DNA of 64,000 bases from contig AP017991.1 of the NCBI GenBank assembly GCA_003609755.1, positions 1,567,501 through 1,631,500 of the forward strand. Reading direction: 5' to 3'. The position numbers were made by a program, and so were the translations under genes. Below, one piece after another: positions 28,371 to 37,566 of the stretch. Under the pieces are notes generated by a model that was not told the DNA's origin, did no database searches, and saw only the letters and a program-made list of their open reading frames with translations. This DNA comes from Planktothrix agardhii NIES-204 (lineage in GTDB: Bacteria; Cyanobacteriota; Cyanobacteriia; Cyanobacteriales; Microcoleaceae). How positions within the stretch are numbered: the first letter of the stretch is position 1; every line of letters starts with the position of its first letter.

Positions 28371-28400
28371 TGTAGGGGGGAGGCGCGCCTCCCCCCTACA
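28371..28400. repeat. 30-bp perfect palindrome
   Basis: TGTAGGGGGGAGGCG and its exact complement meet at GGCGCGCC. It is a second, unrelated palindrome 86 bp after the first, in the gap between two convergent genes. No coding content was seen in the remainder of this 241-base gap. Confidence 0.85.
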
Positions 28401-28467
28401 ATGAATTGGATTTATCGCTATATTTCTGATGAAAATAATGAAATTTATCAATCAATTTCTTCATTAA

Positions 28468-29118
28468 TTAACGATTGAATTGCGATCGCACCCACAGCCG
28501 AAATCCTCGCCGTGCGGCACTAGCACCTATTATTTCACTTTCCTGTAAAAACAGTAAAATTCCTTCAATAATTTGAAAATTGCTAAAGATCGGGCTAGTT
28601 TCTACTTGTTGATATTCTTGATCAATTAAAACAAAAATTTGCAGTTTTCCTTCTGTATAAATCCACAATTCTGGTACATCTAAAGTTAAATAAGCATCGA
28701 GTTTAGTTTTTGAGGTAACATCTACTTCAATCGCTAAATCAGGGGGCGGATCAACGGATAAATTAACTCTTTGCTTTCCGATCATCAGAGGAGAATTTTG
28801 AATATAAAAACAATCATCTGGTTCTAAACCAACAGCCATTTCAGGGCGTTTAAAAGTTGTTGATCCGTAGGGTTCCCAATCAATTTCTAACTCATCTAAC
28901 AAGATTTTAACAAATTCGCCAATCATGATTTTGGCTTTTTCATGTTCTGGTAATGGCATCTGAATTTCTAACACCCCTTGATAGTAAGCGACCCGTGAAG
29001 CGCGATGTTCTCCCATTTCCTCTAAAATGGCTTCAAATTCCTTCCAACTCACCTGACGCAAGATTAGGTGTTGTCCGGGTTGAATATCAATTTGGCGTAA
29101 TTGCAAAGTAACAACCAT
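28468..29118 (-). CDS. Uma2-family endonuclease-fold protein
   Basis: 216 residues. DUF820/Uma2 family with a PD-(D/E)xK core: PPDLAIEVDVTSKTKLDAY, then the YxxxxVPELWIY turn typical of the fold. The family is hugely expanded in cyanobacteria, often as dispensable copies, and its biological role is unproven. It is preceded 27 nt upstream by a second Uma2 gene in the same direction. Confidence 0.85.
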   Translation of the reverse strand: MVVTLQLRQIDIQPGQHLILRQVSWKEFEAILEEMGEHRASRVAYYQGVLEIQMPLPEHEKAKIMIGEFVKILLDELEIDWEPYGSTTFKRPEMAVGLEPDDCFYIQNSPLMIGKQRVNLSVDPPPDLAIEVDVTSKTKLDAYLTLDVPELWIYTEGKLQIFVLIDQEYQQVETSPIFSNFQIIEGILLFLQESEIIGASAARRGFRLWVRSQFNR

Positions 29119-29145
29119 TTCAGTCTCCCTAACTCGCTATTTTTG

Positions 29146-29748
29146 TTAATTCCAAACTTCAGTTAAATCTAACATAAACCCTAGTAAAATATCTTCTCCT
29201 GATAAGATTAATGGATGATTTAATAATTCTACATCATGATTTTGTCGATAAATTTCTACGGTTTTATTTTTGCGATCAATTAACCAACCCAAACTAGCTC
29301 CATTTTCTATATATTCTATCATTTTGGCTTGCAACTTGTCTAGCGCGTCATTTTTTGAACGCAATTCTAATACAAAATCAGGGCAAATTGGCGCAAAGAT
29401 TTCCCGTTCCTCCTGTGTTAGTAAATCCCATCTTTCTTGACGTATCCAAGAGGCATCAGGAGAGCGATCAGCACCATTGGGAAGATGAAAACCTGTTGAA
29501 GAATCAAAAGCTATTCCTAATTGATTTTGACGGTTCCATAACCAAAGTTGTCCGGCGATATCAAGATTTCGATTTCCGGTTTCGCTTCCTGTTGGTGGCA
29601 TTACAATTAACTCTCCTGTAGCAGTTCGTTCTAATTGTAAGTCTCGATTTATTTGAGCTAACTGAACGAAATTTTCATGGGTGATCGATAATATTAATGA
29701 GGGTAGAATATTGACGGCAAGCGGTTGTAAAAAGTTAGCTTGTGTCAT
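29146..29748 (-). CDS. Uma2-family endonuclease-fold protein
   Basis: 200 residues. Core PDFVLELRSKNDALDKLQAKM and YIENGASLGWLIDRKNK give the acidic/Lys residues of the Uma2 nuclease fold. It differs clearly from the adjacent copy, so this is not a recent tandem duplication. The two genes are 27 nt apart and probably share a transcript. Confidence 0.87.
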   Translation of the reverse strand: MTQANFLQPLAVNILPSLILSITHENFVQLAQINRDLQLERTATGELIVMPPTGSETGNRNLDIAGQLWLWNRQNQLGIAFDSSTGFHLPNGADRSPDASWIRQERWDLLTQEEREIFAPICPDFVLELRSKNDALDKLQAKMIEYIENGASLGWLIDRKNKTVEIYRQNHDVELLNHPLILSGEDILLGFMLDLTEVWN

Positions 29749-29766
29749 GATTTTTTCCTGTATAGG

Positions 29767-29836
29767 GTAGGGAATAGGGAATTACGAATTACGAATGGGG
29801 AATGGGGAATGGGGAATGGGGAATAGGGAATAGGGA
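29767..29836. repeat. Tandem GGGGAAT heptamers
   Basis: About eight imperfect copies of a 7-bp unit (GGGAATA, GGGAATG) plus ACGAATT variants. It is a short tandem repeat of the type common between cyanobacterial genes. The rest of the gap up to dxs contains a GAAACCCAGTTT / AAACTGGGTTTC inverted pair and no gene I can support. Confidence 0.75.
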
Positions 29837-30024
29837 AAAAAAGTTTACCGCCCTTGGTTTCGGCATCAGTCTATATCAATCACCGTATTTTAGCAATTTT
29901 AATCAATTAAGACAATCCCTAAAACAGCTTGAAACCCAGTTTCAAGTAAAAATAGTAGGTTTTACCATTCAATCTTTACTTAAAAACTGGGTTTCTAGCT
30001 CAAAATTTAGGATTTCTGAAAAAA

Positions 30025-31938
30025 TCAACTTACTTTAGAGGGTTGTTTTTTCTGGACAAAAAAGGCTTCTCGAATTTGTTCAGAAATTTGAGAACTGGTT
30101 AACCCTAAATCAGCAAAAGATTCATTAGGTTCGGCATGATCGACTAAAATATCAGGAACCCCGAAACGCTTCACAGGAACTACCACGTTATTATCTAATA
30201 AAGCTTCAGCTACGGCGGAACCAAAACCACCCATTAAACAACCTTCTTCTATAGTTACAACTTTACCAATTTGTTTGGCTAAAGGCACAATTAATTCTAC
30301 ATCCAAAGGTTTAACAAAACGGGGATTAATTACAGTAGCTTCAATGCCATGTTCACTCAGAATTTCTGCGACTTGCATAGACATATTCACCATACTGCCA
30401 TAACCCATTAATAACAGATCATCCCCATGTCTTAAAATCTCTCCTTTGCCGATAGGTAAAGGTTCCCAACCTTCTTCCATTAAAGGAACACCTAAACCCG
30501 ATCCGCGAGGATAACGCATGGCAATTGGGCCCTGTGTATGCTCAATTCCGGTGACTAACATCCGTTGTAATTCGGCTTCATCTTTGGGAGCCATAATCAC
30601 TAAATTGGGTAAACATCGGAGATAGGAAATATCATACATTCCCTGGTGAGTGGGGCCGTCTACCCCAACAATTCCCGCCCGATCTAAACAGAAGAAAACT
30701 GGAAGTTCTTGAATACAAACATCATGAATAATTTGATCATAAGCCCGTTGTAGAAAGGTGGAATAAATAGCAACCACTGGACGCATTCCTTCCGTTGCTA
30801 AACCCGCCGCCATGGTAACAGCGTGTTGTTCGGCAATACCGACATCGATATATTGTTTCGGCAGTTTTTTCTGGAGAATATCTAACCCAGTTCCCGTTGC
30901 CATTGCCGCCGTAATTCCCAGAATTCGAGAGTCATTTTCGCACAATTTAACTAAGGTTTCCCCAAAGACTTTAGAATAACTAGGAGGTTTGGGTTTACTC
31001 GCCGGAACAGCTTTTCCAGTGGCTAAATTAAAGGGGTTTTGAGCATGATAACCGACTTGATCTTTTTCAGCGATCGCATAACCTTTTCCCTTCACCGTGG
31101 CGACGTGAACTAACACTGGCCCTGGTATTTTATGGGCTTGTTGAAAGGTATTAATTAATTCTTTTAAATCATGACCATCAACCGGCCCGACATAGGTAAA
31201 ACCTAATTCTTCAAACACCGCCCCGACTTTAGAAACTGCTAACCGTTTCATCCCCTCTTTCATCCGTTCCATTTCTGGGGTGAGGGCTTCTCCCACAAAG
31301 GGTAAATGCTTAAATTGTTCTTCCAAATTATCAGTTAAAAACTGAACTGGAGGAGACAAACGCATTTTATTCAAATAACGAGAAATTGCCCCCACATTGG
31401 GAGAAATTGACATCTCGTTATCATTAAGAACTACCATTAAATTAGTATTAGGTAAATGTCCGGCGTGGTTAATAGCTTCTAAAGCCATGCCTCCGGTTAA
31501 AGCCCCATCGCCAATAATGGCAACAACTTTGAAATTTTCTCCTTTCATATCCCGGGCGATCGCCATTCCTAGACCCGCAGAAATGCTGGTAGAAGCGTGT
31601 CCAGCCCCAAAATGATCAAATTTGTTTTCACAGCGTTTTAAATAGCCTGCAACGCCGTCTTTTTGTCTTAAAGTGTGGAAATTTTGATAACGTCCGGTGA
31701 TTAATTTATGGGGATAGGCCTGATGTCCCACATCCCAAATCACTTTATCTCGATCTAAGTCCAGGGTTTGATATAAACCCAATGTCAGTTCCACAACTCC
31801 CAACCCTGGCCCCAAATGTCCTCCGGTGGCGGCAACGGTTTCTAGGTGTTTTTCCCTGATCTCGCGGGCAATTTGTTCGAGTTGATGGATCGACAAGCCA
31901 TGGAGTTGATTGGGATGAGTAATTTCACTTAGGTGCAT
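30025..31938 (-). CDS. dxs: 1-deoxy-D-xylulose-5-phosphate synthase
   Basis: 637 residues, full length. This thiamine-diphosphate enzyme makes DXP from pyruvate and glyceraldehyde 3-phosphate, the entry step of the MEP isoprenoid pathway feeding carotenoids and chlorophyll phytyl chains. Motifs: [13 protein letters not shown], the ThDP motif [18 protein letters not shown] ending in [25 protein letters not shown] with the catalytic Glu, and the transketolase C domain. It stands alone. Confidence 0.97.
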   Translation of the reverse strand: MHLSEITHPNQLHGLSIHQLEQIAREIREKHLETVAATGGHLGPGLGVVELTLGLYQTLDLDRDKVIWDVGHQAYPHKLITGRYQNFHTLRQKDGVAGYLKRCENKFDHFGAGHASTSISAGLGMAIARDMKGENFKVVAIIGDGALTGGMALEAINHAGHLPNTNLMVVLNDNEMSISPNVGAISRYLNKMRLSPPVQFLTDNLEEQFKHLPFVGEALTPEMERMKEGMKRLAVSKVGAVFEELGFTYVGPVDGHDLKELINTFQQAHKIPGPVLVHVATVKGKGYAIAEKDQVGYHAQNPFNLATGKAVPASKPKPPSYSKVFGETLVKLCENDSRILGITAAMATGTGLDILQKKLPKQYIDVGIAEQHAVTMAAGLATEGMRPVVAIYSTFLQRAYDQIIHDVCIQELPVFFCLDRAGIVGVDGPTHQGMYDISYLRCLPNLVIMAPKDEAELQRMLVTGIEHTQGPIAMRYPRGSGLGVPLMEEGWEPLPIGKGEILRHGDDLLLMGYGSMVNMSMQVAEILSEHGIEATVINPRFVKPLDVELIVPLAKQIGKVVTIEEGCLMGGFGSAVAEALLDNNVVVPVKRFGVPDILVDHAEPNESFADLGLTSSQISEQIREAFFVQKKQPSKVS

Positions 31939-32046
31939 ATTTGTTAAATGCCTGCATTTACTATAAAGTCATGGTAGCACCGGACGAGTTAGGGAGAGCA
32001 GGGCAGGGCTGTTTCATGTTGGATCATGTCATATCTCAACCCCTGG

Positions 32047-33501
32047 TTATAAATTATTGGTAATACTCTGAAACAGTTGCAAAGCCGCTTCTAAATCTTC
32101 CGCAATTTCAGATGCTAAAACATCTGGTGTTGGGAGGTTATCAGAGTCCTCTAAACTTTCATCTTTCAGCCAGAAAATATCGAGGCTGAGTTTATCCCGT
32201 TGCATTAATTCCTCATAACTAAACGTTTTAAATCGTTCCGTCTCTTGACGTTCATAACGATTTTCAACATTAAAACACTGAATAAAATCTAGTAAATTCT
32301 CAGACCGTAAAGGATTGGTTTTTAAGGTGAAATGTTGATTCGTTCTAAAATCATAAATCCATAGTTTTTTTGTCCAAGGGTCAGCACTGGCGGGTTTCCG
32401 GTCAAAAAATAAAACATTCGCTTTCACCCCTTGGGCGTAAAATATCCCTGTCGGTAATCTTAATAAAGTGTGAACATCACAACTATGAAGTAATTTTTTC
32501 CGAATCGTTTCCCCTGCACCGCCTTCAAAAAGTACATTATCAGGAACAACAACAGCCGCTTTCCCATTAATTTTTAACAAAGTTTTAACGTGCTGAATAA
32601 AATTTAATTGTTTGTTAGAAGTTGTTGCCAAAAAGTCATCGCGTAGATAAACAATTTTTTCTTTATCTGCTTTTCCCTCATCATTAAAAACCGTAATACT
32701 GCTTTTTTTCCCAAAGGGAGGATTAGTTAATATCAGTTCAAACCTATCACCAGGGTCAGCCCTTAAACTATCTTTAGCTTCAACGGGGCTTTCATCGCCA
32801 CTAATACCATGTAAATGCAGATTCATGGCACATAACCGCACCACTCCATCCGCCACATCGTAACCTTTAAACGTCTGATGTTTGAGAAACAGTTTTTGAG
32901 CTTTATCGAGTTGATAATGCTTGTTAATATAGTCATGGCTAATCAGAAAAAAGCCCCCCGTCCCACAAGCGGGGTCACAAATACGCTGTCCAGGTTGGGG
33001 ACGCATGACTTCTACAAGGGCTTTAATTAACGGTCTGGGGGTGAAATATTGTCCCGCCCCGTTTTTGGTGTCCTCAGCGTTCTTTTGTAGCAGTCCTTCG
33101 TAAATTTCCCCCTTAACATCAATATCTAACCCTATCCAAGTTTCGGAATTAATTAAATCAATCAGTCGTTTTAGTTTAGCCGGGTCTTGAATTTTGTTTT
33201 GAGATTTACGGAAAATTACCCCTAAAAGTCCTTTTTCTTTGCCTAAGTTTTCTAGGGTTTTGCGATATTGAATTTCTAAAGCATCCCCATCTTTTAATAG
33301 TAAGATTTGCCAGTCATATTCCTTGGGAATAGTAGAAGGTTTGCCCAATGGTGCAGGGAGTTGGGCTTGTTCATCTACCATTTTTAAAAATAGCAAATAA
33401 GTCAACTGTTCTACATAGTCGCTATAACTTACGCCATCATCTCGAAGGACGTTGCAGTAATTCCAAAGTTTTTGAACAATAGTAGATGATAGGTTACTCA
33501 T
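32047..33501 (-). CDS. hsdM: Type I restriction-modification methyltransferase HsdM
   Basis: 484 residues, typical length. The N-terminal helical domain (1-130) is followed by the N6-adenine methylase domain with DPACGTGGF (SAM motif I) and LTNPPFGKK (catalytic NPPF). It looks intact. To act it needs an HsdS target-recognition subunit, yet no complete hsdS or hsdR is found next to it; only a chimeric remnant lies 770 bp upstream. It may work with an HsdS encoded elsewhere, or be silent. Confidence 0.93.
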   Translation of the reverse strand: MSNLSSTIVQKLWNYCNVLRDDGVSYSDYVEQLTYLLFLKMVDEQAQLPAPLGKPSTIPKEYDWQILLLKDGDALEIQYRKTLENLGKEKGLLGVIFRKSQNKIQDPAKLKRLIDLINSETWIGLDIDVKGEIYEGLLQKNAEDTKNGAGQYFTPRPLIKALVEVMRPQPGQRICDPACGTGGFFLISHDYINKHYQLDKAQKLFLKHQTFKGYDVADGVVRLCAMNLHLHGISGDESPVEAKDSLRADPGDRFELILTNPPFGKKSSITVFNDEGKADKEKIVYLRDDFLATTSNKQLNFIQHVKTLLKINGKAAVVVPDNVLFEGGAGETIRKKLLHSCDVHTLLRLPTGIFYAQGVKANVLFFDRKPASADPWTKKLWIYDFRTNQHFTLKTNPLRSENLLDFIQCFNVENRYERQETERFKTFSYEELMQRDKLSLDIFWLKDESLEDSDNLPTPDVLASEIAEDLEAALQLFQSITNNL

Positions 33502-33519
33502 GGGGATTTAAAATAATAA

Positions 33520-33702
33520 TTAACTTTGATTATCTGATGAAATCTGAGGAATTTCCTCTGCGGTTAAGGTGACAACTTTTCCATCTTGCCAAATACTAAT
33601 TGATTCTCCTAATTTCCGATGTTTTTCTAAAGCTTTAGCAATAGCCAGTTTTACACCTGTGTCAATTTGGCTTGATAATTTATCAGGAATAGGTTTATTC
33701 AT
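33520..33702 (-). CDS. 60-residue protein, possible antitoxin of the Zeta-like ATPase
   Basis: Starts with an ATG that overlaps the end of the Zeta-like gene by 8 nt and ends 18 nt before hsdM, so the three genes form one transcript. The sequence is a helix (ISSQIDTGVKLAIAKALEKH-like) followed by a short beta segment (SISIWQDGKVVTLTAEEI). No DNA-binding motif was recognised. The tight overlap suggests toxin-antitoxin-like coupling, by inference only. Confidence 0.6.
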   Translation of the reverse strand: MNKPIPDKLSSQIDTGVKLAIAKALEKHRKLGESISIWQDGKVVTLTAEEIPQISSDNQS

Positions 33703-34270
33703 CGTTAGAAGTTGTAATTTGTGTCCACAATTGAGGTTGATAAATAATCGGGTCTTGGTTTAAAGGACATTCAGCTATAATCTGCAAATTGAGACTAGAG
33801 TTATCATAAACTATCCAGCGATTACAGAGGGGTAAATATAAATCAGTTAGGTTTTTCCGTCCCCGTTGATAACGACGGCGAATAACATCTTCTGGGATAT
33901 TGTGACCCCCGCTTTCTACCCGTCTGCGTACCCTTGCGAGTGCTAATTCCGGGCTTTGTAACCAAAAATAAATTAAGTTAATCTGATACCCTTTATTTTT
34001 ACAATCTCTCAAAAAACGGGCATAACTGCGAGTTGCTAAAGTGGTTTCAAAAGCAAAATCAACTCGATTATTAACTAAATTTTCTAACCTTTCTAACATT
34101 AATCGTCCGGCTTGAATAGCTACGGATTCAGGGTTAAAAGGTGAAAGTCCCGCCGCAATTTCATCGGCATTGACATATTCAAAAACTTCGAGAAAATAAG
34201 GGAGAATTTGCAGGGCTGAGGTGGTTTTACCTGAACCGTTTGCCCCACCAATTATATACAGATTTGGCAT
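33695..34270 (-). CDS. Zeta-toxin-like P-loop ATPase/kinase
   Basis: 191 residues, COG4185-type. Walker A GGANGSGKTT (8-17), NADEIAAGLSPF, FETTLATRSYARFL, and the arginine-rich lid RVRRRVESGGHNIPEDVIRRRY match Zeta kinases. These phosphorylate UDP-N-acetylglucosamine in plasmid systems. Chromosomal relatives like this one are also seen inside type I restriction loci. It shares one base with the upstream HsdR/HsdS chimera stop codon and 8 nt with the 60-residue ORF. Confidence 0.85.
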   Translation of the reverse strand: MPNLYIIGGANGSGKTTSALQILPYFLEVFEYVNADEIAAGLSPFNPESVAIQAGRLMLERLENLVNNRVDFAFETTLATRSYARFLRDCKNKGYQINLIYFWLQSPELALARVRRRVESGGHNIPEDVIRRRYQRGRKNLTDLYLPLCNRWIVYDNSSLNLQIIAECPLNQDPIIYQPQLWTQITTSNDE

Positions 34271-34803
34271 TATTTTAAGGGTATTTCAAGTTGAAAATCT
34301 GATTGTTTTTTTGATTGGGTCTTTTTTTTAGTTTTAGTTGTTGTCTGTTTAGCTTTTTCGACTTTAATTCGTTCTAACAATTTTTCGGCGGGTTCGTCAT
34401 TGGGGTCTTGGGGAACAAGTTTACCTTCAAAGGCTTGTTTTAAGATACAGCGATAATCAGGATCACGGGAATCTCGAAAATAAGTTTCTCCCCCGGTGCT
34501 TTCGTAGATGAAGGGTAAGGGTTTTTGGTGACAGGACAGGGTTTTGGGCAAATTAAAGGAATATTTATCGGATTGTATTTCTACCCCACTGAGGGTTTTA
34601 CCGACAGGTTTAGCTTCAATAATTCCAACCGCTTTACGGTTAATAAATAAAAGGTAGTCCGCGAACCCAGAGTTGAGGTGATATTCTCGCACGGCTATTC
34701 CTAACCCGGCGCTCAAGTTGATTTGTTCATAGTCTTGAACCTGCCAACCTGCGTCAGTGAGGAGTTGGTCAATTTTCTGCCTTGCTTGTGCTTCGGGCTT
34801 CAT
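34270..34803 (-). pseudogene. In-frame HsdR-HsdS chimera left by an internal deletion
   Basis: 177 residues made of two unrelated ends. Residues 1 to about 116 are the start of HsdR, with the nuclease core GFADYLLF (D49) and IIEAKPVGKT (E63, K65). From about residue 117, YRCILKQAFEGKLVPQDPNDE and LLERIKVEK are the classic C-terminal tail of HsdS. The helicase and translocase of HsdR and both target-recognition domains of HsdS are missing. The frame is open throughout, so a small nuclease-domain protein could still be made. Restriction cannot work from this gene. Confidence 0.85.
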
Positions 34804-34835
34804 AATAAATGCAATCTCTACTAGCCTATTATGCT

Positions 34836-35234
34836 TTATTTTTTAGGAATATAGGATTTAAGCTGGGTATCAATATTTTTAATATGGTTGACAAACCAAT
34901 CTACTAACTCTCGTTTAACCTGAACTCGAATTAATTCTAACGGTTGCTTTTGATCAATTTTACTATTAATATCTTGTAAGGTTGTTAAAAAATTAGTATG
35001 GGCTTTTTTATTATCGCAAGCAACGGGACATTTATAGTTATTCATGCAGGATTCTTCATAATTAAAATGATTATTTGTATACATTTTTAGAAATCCCATA
35101 ATCCCGCGAATTTCTTGATCGCCTTTGTGATTATCCATGGCAGTTAATAACTGATCCATTTGATCTAATAACTGTTCATGTTGACAGTCTAGTAAGGGGA
35201 TACCAATTTTTAAAGAATCATTCCATGTTCTCAT
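34836..35234 (-). CDS. Bacteriohemerythrin with one iron ligand replaced
   Basis: 132 residues from ATG at 35234 (MRTWNDSLKIGIP). It is a four-helix hemerythrin carrying H19, H56-xxx-E60, H79, and H117-xxxx-D122. At the position of the remaining ligand, the first His of the usual HxxxH pair, there is Asn75. Six of the seven di-iron ligands are thus kept. Hemerythrins bind O2 and sometimes sense it. It lies 97 nt downstream of an adenylyl cyclase gene on the same strand. An altered, NO-like or oxidase site is possible. Confidence 0.85.
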   Translation of the reverse strand: MRTWNDSLKIGIPLLDCQHEQLLDQMDQLLTAMDNHKGDQEIRGIMGFLKMYTNNHFNYEESCMNNYKCPVACDNKKAHTNFLTTLQDINSKIDQKQPLELIRVQVKRELVDWFVNHIKNIDTQLKSYIPKK

Positions 35235-35331
35235 ATTTTTATCCTGATTTTGGTGCTGGAGTATGGACTTAAGGCGATCGTTTCCTATTCCGTTTCTCAA
35301 ACACTAATCTAGCATACTCAGTACCTCAGAA

Positions 35332-37329
35332 CTATTTTTTACCGATCAACCAATAGGTAGTCATTTCTCCTTTTCCTTTAATGGAAATTATGCCCCGTTT
35401 TTCAAAGTTATATTGATCTTTAATTCTGTGATAAGTTGCTTCTGTGACTTGAATTCGTCCGGGATCACCGGAAGATTCCATCCGAGAAGCAATATTAACT
35501 GCATCCCCCCATAAATCATAAATAAACTTTTTAATTCCGATCACCCCCGCTACTACAGATCCAGTATTAATCCCAATTCTAATTTGAAATTGAGAGTCGA
35601 TATTAAATCTTTCTAAGGGTACTTTAAATTCAGCCATGGCGGCTTGCATTCCTAATGCCATATCGGCGATCGCTTCAGCATGATTGGCTTTGGGTAAGGG
35701 CAAACCTCCGACCACCATATAAGCATCACCAATGGTTTTGATTTTTTCCAGACCATTTTTTTCAGCTAAATGATCAAAAATCGAAAACATTTCATTCAGA
35801 ACACTAACTAATTCTATCGGCGGAATTTGAGAAGATAGGGGAGTAAATCCTACCACATCGGCAAATAAAATGGTCACTTCTTCAATCGCAGAAGCGATGG
35901 CTTTTGTATTATGTTTGAGTTGATTGGCAATAACTTCGGGTAAAATATTTAATAATAATTGTTCCGATCTTTCTTTTTCTAACCTTAAATCGGCGGTGCG
36001 TTCTTCGACCCTTTGTTCTAATTCGGCATTGGTTTTTTCTAACTCATTAAAAGAGGCTTTTAACTGTTGGGTCATGGTATTAAAAGAAGTAGCTAAAATC
36101 CCTAATTCCTTAATGGGTTCGACCGGGATTGTTTGTTCTAATTCTCCACTGGCGATCGCTTGACTAGCTTGACTCAAACGCAAAATTGGGGTACTAATCC
36201 AACGGGCGGTAAAAATACCACATAAGGTGGCTACTAATAACGCCACAATACATAATAAAATAGTTGTCTGAGTATTAGTATGAATTTCTGCCATAAAATC
36301 CGATTCCGGTACGACAACGATAATTAACCAATTAATTCCCCGTTGATCAGATAGGGGAGTAACTTGTAAATATTGTTGTTTTCCATTAATCTCAAAGGTC
36401 AGTTGAGTTGAGGTTTTAATCTGATCTAAATTACCAAAATATTGCAGTAAATAACTAGAGGTAGCCTGAGTTAAAATATCACTACTTTTAATTCCTTTAA
36501 TCCGTTTGGTTTCCTTCTCTTTTTTATGAACAATAAAGGTTTCTTCTAGGGTTGAGGTGGCGACTAAATATCCGTTTCTTTCCATGACAAAGATTTGTCC
36601 GGTTTTACCAATTTTTAAACGGTTTAGAAATTGACTAATGCGTTCTAGGGTTAAATCGGTACTCGCTACTCCTAATAACTGTTTATTGCGATTATAAATA
36701 GGTTGGTTGGCGGAAATTACTAAAACTTTAGAACCAAAATAAGCATAAATTTCACTCCAAACGGGTTTTCCTGCTTTGACTCCCGCTTCATACCAAGGAC
36801 GAACTCTAGGATCATAATCTTCTCTAACACTTAATAATTCTTGGCGATCGCCTTGATTATTAGTTAACCATTTATGAAACTTTCCGGCGGTACTTTTATC
36901 AACAATATCAAATTCTATCGTACCATCATCATTACGATTAGCGCCTACATAATAGCCATTTTGTAATCCAATTCCAATATAACTAGCGGTTTTAAATTGT
37001 TTTAACTGACTCCACAGATACTTTTCCATCTGGGGAATATTATCCACACTAATTAATCCCATTCTCAGGGTATCAACATTAATTTGATTGATGATGTGGG
37101 GGGTTTCTAAATAAGTATTAAGTTCCTGTTGGATGCGGTTACTTAATTCAATTCTTAATTGAGTTGCTAAATCATTAACGACTATCGAACCATTTCTAAA
37201 AGACAACCATCCTGTTAGTCCGACGGATGCAAAAATTTGGATCAGAAAAGGAACCACAAAAACAACCCGCAGGGATAGTTTAGGTGCTTTTTTATTCAAT
37301 CCTAATAGACGACGAGATAGAGATGCCAT
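35332..37329 (-). CDS. Cache-HAMP class III adenylyl cyclase
   Basis: About 665 residues from ATG at 37329 (MASLSRRLL). Order: basic tail; membrane helix (about 20-45); large periplasmic double-Cache sensor (about 50-350); second membrane helix (about 353-375); HAMP; a coiled coil (NELEKTNAELEQRVEERTAD); then the cyclase domain. Metal Asp residues lie in LFADVVGFT and IGDAYM. The Lys of KIKTIGD and the Asp of YDLWGDAVN are the adenine-specifying pair, so ATP is the expected substrate. It is probably co-transcribed with the hemerythrin gene. Confidence 0.9.
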   Translation of the reverse strand: MASLSRRLLGLNKKAPKLSLRVVFVVPFLIQIFASVGLTGWLSFRNGSIVVNDLATQLRIELSNRIQQELNTYLETPHIINQINVDTLRMGLISVDNIPQMEKYLWSQLKQFKTASYIGIGLQNGYYVGANRNDDGTIEFDIVDKSTAGKFHKWLTNNQGDRQELLSVREDYDPRVRPWYEAGVKAGKPVWSEIYAYFGSKVLVISANQPIYNRNKQLLGVASTDLTLERISQFLNRLKIGKTGQIFVMERNGYLVATSTLEETFIVHKKEKETKRIKGIKSSDILTQATSSYLLQYFGNLDQIKTSTQLTFEINGKQQYLQVTPLSDQRGINWLIIVVVPESDFMAEIHTNTQTTILLCIVALLVATLCGIFTARWISTPILRLSQASQAIASGELEQTIPVEPIKELGILATSFNTMTQQLKASFNELEKTNAELEQRVEERTADLRLEKERSEQLLLNILPEVIANQLKHNTKAIASAIEEVTILFADVVGFTPLSSQIPPIELVSVLNEMFSIFDHLAEKNGLEKIKTIGDAYMVVGGLPLPKANHAEAIADMALGMQAAMAEFKVPLERFNIDSQFQIRIGINTGSVVAGVIGIKKFIYDLWGDAVNIASRMESSGDPGRIQVTEATYHRIKDQYNFEKRGIISIKGKGEMTTYWLIGKK

Positions 37330-37378
37330 AGTGATTGTCCCTGATATCAAAATCAACGATTCGCACCCCCCCAACTAT

Positions 37379-37531
37379 AGGTAATGGGTAATGAGTAATG
37401 GGTAATGGGTTTTTGATCCACTTATTAAAGCGTTTGCGCCCTTAACTGCCCTAACTAATCGTCTCTAAAGTGACATACTTAAAAGATAAGGATCTAAACC
37501 CATTACCCATTACCTATTACCCCTTACCCAA
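37379..37531. repeat. Inverted arrays of GGTAATG-type heptamers
   Basis: About 33 bp of GGTAATGGGTAATG-like units at 37379-37411 face their complement (ACCCATTACCCATTACC-like) at 37498-37531, with about 86 bp between. The whole could form a long hairpin upstream of the cyclase gene and downstream of plsY. It is probably a dispersed repeat pair. Confidence 0.7.
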
Positions 37532-37566
37532 GGTTAATTGACCTAATCTTAACGAATAATTATTAA

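Noticed and set aside
29802-30038. 78-residue plus-strand frame beginning in the heptamer repeats
   Set aside because: The start is made of repeat sequence (MGNGEWGIGNRE), the rest matches a common inverted repeat, and its end overlaps the dxs 3' end.
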